Shown piece by piece: positions 24,370 to 34,289 of a stretch of DNA of 64,000 bases. Both the position numbers and the translations under genes were made by a program. The DNA lies in the NCBI GenBank assembly GCA_900660155.1, contig CABFPE010000552.1, forward strand, positions 371,837 through 435,836, given 5' to 3'. The first letter of the stretch is position 1; every line of letters starts with the position of its first letter. A model generated the notes under the pieces. The model was not told where the DNA came from and searched no databases. It saw only the letters and a program-made list of their open reading frames with translations. This DNA comes from Hofstenia miamia. Taxonomy: Eukaryota; Xenacoelomorpha; Acoela; Hofsteniidae.

Positions 24370-24866
24370 GCTGGCTCCAACTAAGTGGTGATCAACTTCA
24401 AGCCTGGAAATGGCATGGGATTGCCCAGTTCCACTAATGCAGACGATCATGCTTCGTAACAAGGAGAGCTAAGCTTGCATCTTATCCAGATGCAGGTTGT
24501 GGAATAGTCGGTATGCCTTTTATCAACAGCTAAAACACAAAGTTATTTTAGGAACTTTTCAGTGAGCGGCGATGCTCCTCCAGATTCACTGAAAACCAGT
24601 GTTGTAAATGAGGCGTGGTTAATTTCTAGCACTCTGTTGGTACTGCTTTGTTTTTCAGTTTCATGGGCTCTAAAAGTTTCTGCTTCATGTCTTCGAGCAT
24701 TGGTGGCTGCGCAAGGATTGGATGCCCTCACATCAAAGAATATGTGATGGCCATAACTCCACAATCCAACGTCCGAGATGTCTAGCATAGCTCCATTGGA
24801 AGTGTTAGAAGAAGAGGGCAAGCTATCCGTTATTTGTGTGAGATGCGTTTCATTTTTTAACATCAA
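24370..24866 (-). pseudogene. Fossil mobile-element protein fragment
   Basis: The - strand translation contains LDISDVGLWSYGHHIFFDVR followed by ASNP, then EINHASFTTLVFSESGG, and further on KLSSPCYEA or, in another frame, an ALLRS..CIRG-like piece. I know this block order (LDI..GFW..GQ.AFFDVRV.NP, EHGSFTPLVFS..GG, LLRSA..CIRGSR) from multicopy mobile-element proteins of marine invertebrates, but I cannot name the element family with certainty. The copy is broken in a few places and looks old. Confidence 0.5.
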
Positions 24867-24869
24867 TTT

Positions 24870-26150
24870 ATTATGCAGAAATAAAGAGAGTGCAAGTTAT
24901 TTCGAGAATATGTGTGCAATTCTATTTGTTTAAAATTAATTGATGTCCTTGCTAATTATATATTTGAAATGTAAATTTGAATAAAAAAATTGAACAGCAG
25001 GATATAAATTGCCGGATTAACATATCATGGAGCCCTAGCCATCAAGAACTCGGCCCCGTTAAAATTTCACTCTTTCTCAACATCTACATAAATAATACAA
25101 TTAGATTAATAATGTTTATTCATATGAAGAGTATAATTAATATATTTAAAATGAACAATATTATGTCAATTGAAAACAACCTTTTGCAATTTCATTGAAA
25201 CAAATTACTAAGACATTAACAGTGTTTTGTTTGTCAAAATACTTAAAATTTTATACCTAACATCACACCATCAATAAAAATTAAGACTACCACATTCCAC
25301 TTTGCTGCAAAAAATCTATTTGTTTTGCAAGTAGATTTTTATAATCCAATTCATGTTACAATGCTTTTATCGATAATTTGTTCTAATTTTTTAAATATTT
25401 CTTCTATGCTTTATTTCCTTAAAATTCAATTAATCCATGGAATCTCGCATTTGGAAAACACAGATCCTCATCGAAATGCACAACTCGGCACTCTTATTGA
25501 ATGGGTTATTATTAAATCAAGAAATATTTTGCATCATGCTTAAAATTCGTGAGTGACAATGGTTCGTTATTCTTAGTATTTGGTAACAATAATACATGTA
25601 TATAAATATAATAGTTTGTGCTTAATAACGCCATGATTTAAGTGTAATTAAAATTTTCTTGTAAATTCTGCATGTATATTAGTGTGCATGTGTACTTTAG
25701 ACGCACTTTTGGACTGTGACCGATATTTATATTGTTAAATTTAGAACAAAATATAGTTTCTTCTTCATCCCAACAAAACAAAATGTTTTCCACATCGCAC
25801 TGGAAAAATGCACTCATACTCACAATACACGTATTAAGCAAAAATTACATAATGATGTACAATAATATCATATTTCATTAATTTATGGCATATTTTAAAT
25901 TGAGAAAATGTTTTTGAATAATATTTTGCTTTGCTGTGCAAATTCAAACTAAGTTGGCTAGTAATCGAGTAATTGATTAAGCATCAGACAAAGCAAAGAT
26001 AAACATATAAATACATGTAAGCATATTAACTTCATAGAACATTTGGCCTAGATCAGCTCTTTACTACTAAATATTAAACAAGAGGGCACTAGTCTTGTGT
26101 ACTTTATTTTCTGATGAGAAAAGAAGTATATAAGACATATTTGGCTAAAG
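24870..26150. other. AT-rich intergenic sequence
   Basis: No gene, terminal repeat or structured RNA recognised before the LINE D ORF1. Confidence 0.4.
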
Positions 26151-26185
26151 AGGTTGCATGTGTCGGTAGTTATTGAAGCAAATGA

Positions 26186-26856
26186 TTGCCAATCACATTC
26201 GTTTCTAGCCGTCATCTGAAAGCTCCGGGATTACTAAGAACTGCTACATGTGTTCGTTCATATCCGGGTGCCACCATTGAAGACATAGCTGATTTAATTC
26301 CGCTTTATCCCGAATCGAATAATGTAAAGAGAATTCTCATTACAATAGGAAGAAATGACTTAATACAAAAGAAAGATTTTACAAATAAGTATAAGAAATT
26401 AATTAATGTTATTAAAACTAAATTTATTTCAGCTAAAGTTTTCCTTGGTGAAGTTGCTCCTTTTCCTAAGGACGAGGTGTTAAACAAAAAATCCGCTGAA
26501 CTAAATTTACTTATTAAACAAAACGCCAAGCTGTTAAATTATACTGTTTTCGACAACTCTGTTTTTATTTAGGATCTTCTGTTGATAGAAGTTTATTCAC
26601 GAAAAATGGAATCCACTACACTAAACAAGGTTATGCAACACTTGCATGGTCCATCAAATTCTTTTTTAACATGCCACTGAACCGCGTATTTAATCAGCAA
26701 TTACGTGATGAAAAGACCTACATTGCCAACTCGAAATCTTTTATCTTACCGTTTCCGCCTCAACACCGGTTCTCAAATGCACGCCAACCATTTTTACAAA
26801 CACTGCCCAACACCTTTGAACATGCCTTACTTTCACTGACAATAAACATGCGATGA
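26186..26856 (+). pseudogene. LINE D ORF1: SGNH/GDSL esterase-like protein
   Basis: The first open part (26,186-26,572) reads YPGATIEDIADLIPLYPESN, then RILITIGRNDLIQKK, whose G.ND is block III of SGNH hydrolases, and KVFLGEVAPFPKDEV. After a frameshift near 26,573 the reading continues as TKNGIHYTKQGYATLAWSI, with the block V histidine (GIH), and stops at 26,856. Block I with the serine would lie upstream, where the frame is disturbed near 26,180. SGNH-type ORF1 proteins are known from CR1-like LINEs, where the role of the esterase fold is unclear. Confidence 0.72.
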
Positions 26857-26939
26857 AGTTATGCCAACATTCTCTCAACACCACCGCCGTTATCACCCGT
26901 CGAGGTTCAGAGGATTAGAAACTTTCTTAGACTTTTCTA

Positions 26940-29900
26940 ATGATGGTAAATTTTATTTTTATATTTTTGACTTTCATTGGGTTATGGCGAATTTTTCACC
27001 TAATTTATGCTATCGCTAATAACTCACTTTCTTTCATATATTTAAGTCTAATTATTCTTAACTCAAAATTCAATATTACCTGTATTAGAGAAACCTTACC
27101 TATATATAAACATAATTTAAGAATCAGCATGAATACATGCAAGGTATTTAAAAAATGGATTTTCATTAAAACAGTAAAACATTCTTTATTCTACATTCTA
27201 GTACTAACAATAATGTTACTTATATCCGGCATCAAGATTAATCCCGGGCCTTCCAAAGCCAATAATATTTATGAATACTCAGAATTATCAAACATAATGC
27301 ATTCAACTAATTCTTTTAAATATATTCACATAAATTTTCAGAATCTCTCAATAAAAAATTCGGAATTTAGACAATTCATTTCTGAACTGGATTCAAACTT
27401 TATTCTGGGCATAACTGAAACCTGGTTTACAAATGATAATCACAATTCGTCCTGGTCAATCGATAACTCTAAATTTAAAATATTTAGAAAGGACAGAAAT
27501 CCAACTTTTCATTTTAATAAGACAAAAGGAGGTGGTGTCATGTTTTTAATACCTAAAATACTCAAACCTAAACTTAGGACAGATATAGCAAAAGATTCAA
27601 CTTATGAAAGTCTTTGGGTTGAAATTCAAAACCCAGACAAAAATTTTAATAGTCAATTATTAAATATCTCTTATTGTCCAAATAAAACTTATATAAATAA
27701 TATTTTCTTACAAATGGAAGATGAATTTTCTACTGCTCTGAGTTATAACACGAATATAATGGTAATGGGAGACTGGAATGTAAATCTTCTAAACAATAAC
27801 GAAAAAAGTAAGCTTGGCAATTTTCTCAATACTTTCAATATTTCACTAATAAATAAAACAATTCCTTCTAGAATTTCTGCTAATAGTAAAACGCTTATTG
27901 ACTATTTCATGATATCAGAAAATGCTTCGTCTTATAATTATTTTTGTTTTGAATTTCCATACTCAGATCACTGCCTTATAGCTACTTATTCGAATATTCT
28001 AAAAGTTTGTAAACCCTCCAAATCTTGGATAAAAATACGAGAAAAATCAGCAGAAAATGTCGAAAAACTTCGACAGTATTTAAAAATCGAAAACTGGAAT
28101 TCCATATATTCATCATTAACACCTAATGAAATGCTATCACATTTTACAAAAACTTTACTTTTCTATTTGGATATATGCTGCCCAGAAAAATATATTCTTT
28201 CATCCGAAAATACCAAAAAAACTCAAAATAATGTTTCAAAGCCATGGATTGATTCTAAATGCATCGATTTAATCGAAATAAAGAAACAGAAATGGAAAAA
28301 ATACTTAAATTCCCAAACACTGGAAAATCATAATGCTTATAAATCTGCACGAAATTTATGTAATATTGCTATAAGGAAAGCAAGTAATAATTATTCCCGT
28401 TTTCAGTATCAAAGTCTTTCTTCCCAAAAAAATAAGTGGGAATTTGTTAACAATTTGCTAAATAGAAAAAACATGCGAACCGAAGAAATAGAAAGAATAT
28501 ACTATAAAGATAAATCCATTACAAATAAGAAGGAAATCTGCAATGCTTTCAATGAAGTTTTCCTAAATTTAGGAAACTACAACGGTATGAATGTACCTTT
28601 TTGCCTTAATAAACCCAAAGGAACTCCAACCTCTTTCTCTTTTCGTTTTGCAACAAAATATGAAATCATAAAGTCGATACAATGTTTAAAAAATAAATCC
28701 AGTGGACCCTCTCTAATACCAACGTGGTTCCTAAAACTCTCAGGTGACTTAATAGCTGAACCAATATGCTACATTTTAAATAATTGTATAAAACACTCCT
28801 TTTTTCCAGATGAATTGAAATTGGCAAATATAACACCATTATTTAAAAGAAATGATCCCGAAGATTGCGAAAATTATAGACCCATTTCGATCACTTCTCC
28901 AATCAGCAAAATTTTTGAACGAATTCTTTTTAATCAAATTAACGAGCATCTTTGTAAACATGATCTCTACTCCAAAACACAATATGGTTTTCGTAAAGGT
29001 ATTTCTACGAGCGACGCTTTAATACAAGCTACAGAAAAATGGCGATCAACAATAAATGATAATGAATACTCAGCAATTGCTTGCTTAGACCTCTCGAAAG
29101 CTTTCGATTCCATAGACCGCAGTATCTTACTACAAAAAATTAAATTTCTAGGTTTTTCTAATGACAGCATAGGTCTTATCTCCAGTTACTTATACAATCG
29201 CATGCAAAGAGTTAAAATTAATGAATCTTTTTCAGATTGGGTATGCACTAAAAATGGGGTTCCTCAGGGTACAATTTTGGGTCCCTTATTATTTAATATT
29301 TCCATAAATGAATTGTCTGAGCAAGTAACATGTGACACAATATTATTTCATTCTAATAAATTTCCCGAAAAAGCGGTTCAAACTCTCGAAACAAACTGTG
29401 CTTCTCTTGCTAAATATTTTGCCTCTATAAAACTAAAAGTAAATCCACTAAAAACTCAATTCTGTATTGTTAAATCAAAAACTAAATCTACTGATACTTC
29501 AAGATACAAACTTAATTTCAACGGCATTCAAATAAAACAGGTTGAGTCTTTTAAGTACCTCGGAATAATTTTTGACATACATCTAAATTTTGAAGAGCAA
29601 CTAAATCATGTTATTAGAAAAATGGCCATATCGATTAAAGCAATTAACTTAATTTCTCAAAAACTTCCAACTAAAGCAAAAATTCAATTAATATATGCTC
29701 TAATATTAAGTCATTTTAACTATGCCAATGTACTCTACACAGATATAAACCAACAATTTCTCAGGAAATTCCAAGTGCAACTAAACTGGGCTATTAAAGT
29801 AGCAGTAAATAATCATAGCTTTAATAAGAATAATGAATATAGAAAAATTTCAAAATTATTTATACATCCACAATGTTACATCCATATAAATGTCTTAATG

Positions 29901-30215
29901 ACGTTCTTCAAAATAGTTAACAATACTTTCCCATACTACAAAAATGACTTTCTTGCTGCAAAATTAGTCAATAAACAAAATAAAAGAACACAAATAATTC
30001 AACCTATTAGGTATAAGAAACGAATAATGAAAAATTCATTTCTAAACACAGCTATAAATATGTGGAATGAATTACCAAAATATATTGAACAAATAAGTAG
30101 ATTAATAAACTTTAAAATGAATATTAAAAAATATTTTTGCACTTATAATATAAAAAAACTGAAATGGCGAGGTTATAAATTTTATAATCCTGATTACTCT
30201 ATTAATAGAAACTAG
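26940..30215 (+). CDS. LINE D ORF2: endonuclease-reverse transcriptase lacking its YADD box
   Basis: An open frame of 1,091 residues. About 100 hydrophobic N-terminal residues end in a 2A-like LLISGIKINPGP (93-104). The apurinic endonuclease follows (ITETW with Glu about 160, GDWNVN about 277-282, SDH about 342-344). RT blocks are NYRPISITSPISKIFE (about 645), DLSKAFDSID (about 716) and NGVPQGTILGPLLF (about 772), then a C-terminal thumb region. Where the family has ...QYADDT..., this copy reads EQVTCDTILFHSN (about 794-806), so the two catalytic Asp and about seven residues are gone without loss of frame. The encoded RT should be inactive. Confidence 0.85.
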   Translation: MMVNFIFIFLTFIGLWRIFHLIYAIANNSLSFIYLSLIILNSKFNITCIRETLPIYKHNLRISMNTCKVFKKWIFIKTVKHSLFYILVLTIMLLISGIKINPGPSKANNIYEYSELSNIMHSTNSFKYIHINFQNLSIKNSEFRQFISELDSNFILGITETWFTNDNHNSSWSIDNSKFKIFRKDRNPTFHFNKTKGGGVMFLIPKILKPKLRTDIAKDSTYESLWVEIQNPDKNFNSQLLNISYCPNKTYINNIFLQMEDEFSTALSYNTNIMVMGDWNVNLLNNNEKSKLGNFLNTFNISLINKTIPSRISANSKTLIDYFMISENASSYNYFCFEFPYSDHCLIATYSNILKVCKPSKSWIKIREKSAENVEKLRQYLKIENWNSIYSSLTPNEMLSHFTKTLLFYLDICCPEKYILSSENTKKTQNNVSKPWIDSKCIDLIEIKKQKWKKYLNSQTLENHNAYKSARNLCNIAIRKASNNYSRFQYQSLSSQKNKWEFVNNLLNRKNMRTEEIERIYYKDKSITNKKEICNAFNEVFLNLGNYNGMNVPFCLNKPKGTPTSFSFRFATKYEIIKSIQCLKNKSSGPSLIPTWFLKLSGDLIAEPICYILNNCIKHSFFPDELKLANITPLFKRNDPEDCENYRPISITSPISKIFERILFNQINEHLCKHDLYSKTQYGFRKGISTSDALIQATEKWRSTINDNEYSAIACLDLSKAFDSIDRSILLQKIKFLGFSNDSIGLISSYLYNRMQRVKINESFSDWVCTKNGVPQGTILGPLLFNISINELSEQVTCDTILFHSNKFPEKAVQTLETNCASLAKYFASIKLKVNPLKTQFCIVKSKTKSTDTSRYKLNFNGIQIKQVESFKYLGIIFDIHLNFEEQLNHVIRKMAISIKAINLISQKLPTKAKIQLIYALILSHFNYANVLYTDINQQFLRKFQVQLNWAIKVAVNNHSFNKNNEYRKISKLFIHPQCYIHINVLMTFFKIVNNTFPYYKNDFLAAKLVNKQNKRTQIIQPIRYKKRIMKNSFLNTAINMWNELPKYIEQISRLINFKMNIKKYFCTYNIKKLKWRGYKFYNPDYSINRN

Positions 30216-30365
30216 CAATCGCCATAGCCCAAGTTAACCACTTTTTATTTTTAAATATTCGTTGTTTTCTTTTTTGTTTAGTTTTGTATTATTTTCTTGA
30301 CGCTTTCAGAATTTGTTATCAGTATTTCTATTTATTGTTAAAACAATTTCTGAATATAGATTTTT

Positions 30366-30388
30366 CTTCTTCTTCTTCTTCTTCTTCT
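30366..30388 (+). repeat. (TTC)n tail of LINE D
   Basis: A run of CTT/TTC units at the 3' end of LINE D. It is followed after two bases by an AG that precedes the duplicated terminal exon. Confidence 0.8.
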
Positions 30389-30390
30389 AG

Positions 30391-30507
30391 CCTGAAGATG
30401 CTGTGATTTTAAATCAAGTTTAAGATCGTTTTAATGTTGGCATTGTGGAATTAACTGATGAATTGGAAATTGCCTCATATATTCCTGTAGAAAACAAAGC
30501 TTCTTGA
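30391..30507 (+). pseudogene. Second copy of the unrecognised terminal exon, with internal stop
   Basis: Encodes PEDAVILNQV, then an in-frame stop, then DRFNVGIVELTDELEIASYI to a stop at 30,505-30,507. It is roughly 80% similar to the opposite-strand copy at 23,966-24,083, including part of the downstream non-coding sequence, and has an AATAAA further on (near 30,589). It lies directly behind the LINE D tail, whose TTC run supplies a pyrimidine tract and AG at the exact acceptor position. Confidence 0.6.
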
Positions 30508-30519
30508 TATTGGTTTTAA

Positions 30520-31544
30520 CACGCGTTTTTTTGAAACTCATTTGTACTTATGTGTTCATTATTTGATGTTTGTTATTAAACTTTGATTAATAAAAAATTT
30601 TTATGGTATATTTCTACCAACATTTATTTTGTAAACAAATAAAATCCAACATCCGAAACCTAATATATATTTATAAATAAAGCTGGGCCCAGAATAGAAA
30701 CTAACATGATAGGCTGAACACCCTTTCGAGTACACACCTGGCCTATATGTATTTTATTGCACTAAATTTCTTCATAGTTAGGACTGAAAGCTATAGTTGT
30801 AAGCGGTTTCGATTTGCAGAAACTGAGCCGAATCAAGGCCTTTCAAAATGAAATTGAACCAAACTAAACGTTTAAAGCTAACATCTCTAACCGTTTCAAA
30901 CCGAAAAATACTGAACAAAAAATCAGTAAATATTAATAGAAAACTTCATTAAATATTGATTACAAAACTCATATCCTATCAAATCGACTTTAATCAGGCG
31001 ATTGTCCTCCATTTCCATAACTATTTTACAATCATTTTCATATTTTCCATTAGTTTCCACATCTTTCGATAACTTAGAGCTAGTGGTAAAGGTAAACCAA
31101 GAATTTTTCTGGTTCTAGTCCCATTTAGGATTGCTTCCCATCTTATTCTCATTAAGTTTTTTGTGTGGTACTAGCATTCCTAAATCGGTGGTCCTAAGTT
31201 CTTCAATTTTACTCTAAATCTCATGTTAGTCTTCCTGTTCTCACGGGACTGTGTGGAACAGAGTTGGATCCTGTTGGCTGCTAATACTGTGTTCAAGGTC
31301 ACCTCTGCTCGACTGGTTGAAAACATTAACGAAACATTCACTTAGTGCGCTTTAATATTCTAACAAATTTCTCTCTGAATTCAATAATGTAATTAAAAAT
31401 TATAATCATAATCACATAATTGGCAAACACAAATTAATTCCATCACAAGCAAAGATTTTCTAAATTCCTCTCAAAATATGATGGAAAGTCATCCTACTCA
31501 CTCTCATAACTGGTAAACATGAATTTTTAGCACATCACTTTGCC
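30520..31544. other. Intergenic sequence between LINE D and the hAT element
   Basis: AT-rich, no gene recognised. The part next to 31,544 may be the 5' end of LINE E, split by the hAT insertion, but I cannot show this from the translation. Confidence 0.35.
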
Positions 31545-31735
31545 CAGGCTTGTCAATTGGACAGATTTTTCTGTCCAATCCAATCCAATGCAAAAATTCT
31601 AGAGCTGTCCAATTGGAATTCAAACAAATTCTAATCAAATTTTGAGTTTGCTATCCCAATTTTTTTTAGATGTCTTTGATTTCACATAATACTTATTTAA
31701 GTATAATGCACAAATTTTCTGTATTTCATTGCTAG

Positions 31736-31921
31736 GGAGTGGATTCCGCTGGTAAAACCAGAAAAATACATAATTTCAAAGAAAACGCGGAAAATTGGAA
31801 TTATTATTACAGAAAAAATGCATTGTCTGTATTTGTAGAAGTTTTGGACAACAATGAAGTTAAGATACTAGATCCTATAGTCGATCAATACCACTCTCAA
31901 TACCGGAAACCTGTCTGTTAA
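31736..31921 (+). CDS. Unrecognised exon-like ORF inside the hAT element
   Basis: Preceded by a usable acceptor (CATTGCTAG), it encodes about 62 residues including SAGKTRKIHNFKENAENWNY and FVEVLDNNEVKILDPIVD, and ends at TAA. Composition looks protein-like (few stops nearby, mixed charged residues), but I recognise no family. It could be a captured host exon carried by the transposon, or chance. Confidence 0.3.
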   Translation, partial: GVDSAGKTRKIHNFKENAENWNYYYRKNALSVFVEVLDNNEVKILDPIVDQYHSQYRKPVC

Positions 31922-32184
31922 TCTGTTTGTTTCTCTACAGAAATTTCTCTGAGTCATTGGGGTTGAACAATATTGTATATTGGATCAACGTTACTAAAAT
32001 CAAGATGTTAGAATTTATTGATATTATATTGGTAGCCACTCCCTGCTGATTGGATTGTTTTGAATTCTTTAACATAATTTTCATTTTCTACTCTTTCGTA
32101 AAAGTTAGTTTAACACATATTTGCAAAGGTTGTGATTTCAAATTGGTAAACAAACCACACACTTTATTAAGGTTATATTTGATA

Positions 32185-32435
32185 CAGTGGCGCGTTTAGG
32201 GTTTTTAAAACGGGGTGGCTGACACCTTTTTTTACATAAAAAAATTGTAAGAAATTTTTTTTGAACAAAACTAAGCTTTCACAAAATGCAATCGTCTGTT
32301 TTTAGAAGCAAATCGATTAATAACATTTGGAATTCAAGTGAACAATTTTCAATTTTGAGGAAAAGAGGATATTTTTCTTTAGTGTTCAAAAAGGGGGGGG
32401 GGCGGTTGCCCTCCTGACCCCTAAACTCGCTACTG
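32185..32435 (+). mobile_element. hAT MITE family 1, copy 1 (251 bp, nested)
   Basis: Begins CAGTGGCGCGTTTAGGG and ends CTCGCTACTG. The 8-bp ATTTGATA is repeated exactly at 32,177-32,184 and 32,436-32,443. It has a G run near the right end. A second copy in the opposite orientation lies at 42,956-43,216. Nested in the 2.0-kb hAT element, so it inserted later. Confidence 0.9.
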
Positions 32436-33774
32436 ATTTGATAGGATTTAATTATTTAATTTAATAACATTAACATTGATTAGATAATGTTATATCTATA
32501 TACAATACAATAATGATCAATTGCACGTTTTTAGCCAATTACAAATGCAACTGCTAGAATTTAATTTGGCTCGAACTTGAAAAACATTTTATTACTTAAT
32601 GGTGATTTTACATTTATGATATTGATAGGCCTACATGCGTAGACAAGACGCGAGATTCGAAATCTCACTAGAATCGAATTTTAAGAGACTGAATCGATTA
32701 TCAACTCGATTGATGCAAAATGCCCCGAGTCGCAGAGTCCTTGTATTATCAGACCGTCGTTGGAACCGGCCGGAAATAATTAGGGCCGGTCTGTGACAGG
32801 AGAATGACTTATTCCACCCGGCAAAAATGTAAATTTGCAATCTCATATAACCTCATAAGAAGAACATTGAAAACGATGCAGAATAGAATATTCAAAAAAT
32901 GTTAAAAATCCAAATATATAGAAACATATAAAAAATATAAAATTATAGATAATACTATGGTCATTGACCGTTAGAAAAGTCTTAATTATTAAACGGAAGC
33001 ACTATATAATAGTGACGGGTTCTCTGAAATAATTCGTGAGAGACTGAATTATTAATGTCGGTCGAACTCAATCTACATGTAATGAGGTTTACATATACAC
33101 ACAAACTCGTACATACCACGTTACGAAAAACAGCTTTGCAACCTGCAAGTGATTTTTTTTGTTCCATTTTTCAAAATGTTTTTTGAAATTTTTCTTACAA
33201 AATTCATTTATTGGTCTTTGTCTTTACTTTGATCTTGACCAATTTTAATATTTTTTGGATAAAAATTCAGCCGGTTTAGACTGGTATATTTTTGCCGGCA
33301 TGTGGCCGGTTCCACCTCTGTATCAGACCTATATCCAAAGCAAATATTTTAATAGTATGAGGAATTATTGAGAAAACTATATTATAAAAAAATGTTGTTT
33401 TTGAAATTTTTGCAAAATTATTCCAATGGAAATCAAATTGGAATCCAATGAATAGCAAATTTTGTTTGTTCAACCAATTTTAACCCAATTTCAATGTCCA
33501 ATTGGAATCCAATTAGACTCCAATTGCAATGGACAGGCCTGGCTTTGCCTATTAACGCTACAGAAGCTCTTGGCGAATATAAAAAACGCAGCTGAAAAAC
33601 AAGAACCCACTCTACGTCCGCAATGTTCACACCCAATACGAGCAGGATTTCAAGAACGCTCACTCACAAACAACTATTCAAAATGTTGCACACGAATATC
33701 AACAAATTCGTGAAGGAACAGACTTCCTGATACTTTGTTCTTAAATGCTTCGACGGCTTAGAACACCAGGTCTT

Positions 33775-34130
33775 ATTAGGAATTCATTCGTATCCAGATG
33801 CAGCAATTGATGACCTTTCTCATACATTATGTCAAGGCCAATACCCAGCCTCTACCAAAATAAAGAAGATCTTAGTCACAATTGGTCGCAACGATATCAT
33901 GAAGAAAAAAGACAACCTCACAGATAACAAGTGTCTCATTGAAATTATTAAATCAAAGTTTAACACTGCAACTATTTTTTATGGGTGAAGTTGCTCCCTT
34001 CCCCTACTGCAAACAACTTAACAGAAAGGCAATTGAGTTAAACTTTTTAATCAAACAAAATGCTAAACTTTTTTATTACACTGTTTTTGACAACTTTAAC
34101 CATTTTTATTTGGCAAATCAATTATCGCAA
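33775..34130 (+). pseudogene. LINE E ORF1 remnant (SGNH esterase-like)
   Basis: Block III G.ND in TIGRNDIM and the conserved GEVAPFPY...LNRKAIELNFLIKQNAKL stretch are nearly the same as in LINE D. The frame breaks before GEVAPFP. The upstream serine block and downstream histidine block are not readable. Confidence 0.65.
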
Positions 34131-34289
34131 GACTTTTTGCTCATGCGAAATTCATTATTCAGATTTTATATATGAAAGGTATGCACGCACTCTAAAAAAT
34201 TTTTTTCTTACTGTCCCAGTAAAGTTCACTTTAACAAATTTGTTACTGAAATTGAAGGTGAAATAAAATATACTCTAAAAGAAAATAAG

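Larger units (their letters stand above)
26160..30388 (+). mobile_element. CR1-group LINE (LINE D), nearly open, with TTC tail
   Basis: Order on the + strand: SGNH-esterase-type ORF1 (26,186-26,856, one frameshift), an 83-bp spacer, ORF2 of 1,091 codons (26,940-30,215), a short 3' UTR, and a TTC tail (30,366-30,388). An esterase-like ORF1 plus apurinic endonuclease plus RT, with a microsatellite-type tail instead of poly(A), is the known architecture of the CR1/L2 group. It is by far the youngest-looking LINE in the window, yet the RT catalytic box is missing. A decayed relative lies at 33.5-36.9 kb. Confidence 0.85.
31545..33541. mobile_element. Non-autonomous hAT element, about 2.0 kb
   Basis: Left end CAGGCTTGTCAATTGGACAG; right end, reverse complemented, CAGGCCTGTCCATTGCAATT. 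Flanking 8-mers ACTTTGCC (31,537-31,544) and GCTTTGCC (33,542-33,549) differ at one base, the expected hAT target duplication. The subterminal regions are packed with CCAATTGGA-like words on both sides, typical of hAT transposase sites. No transposase is seen. A smaller hAT MITE is nested at 32,185-32,435, and one exon-like ORF lies at 31,739-31,921. Confidence 0.75.

Noticed and set aside
26109-26145. CTGATGAG...GAAG near 26.1 kb as a second hammerhead
   Set aside because: No GAAAC plus NUH cleavage triplet in the right order and no plausible stems.
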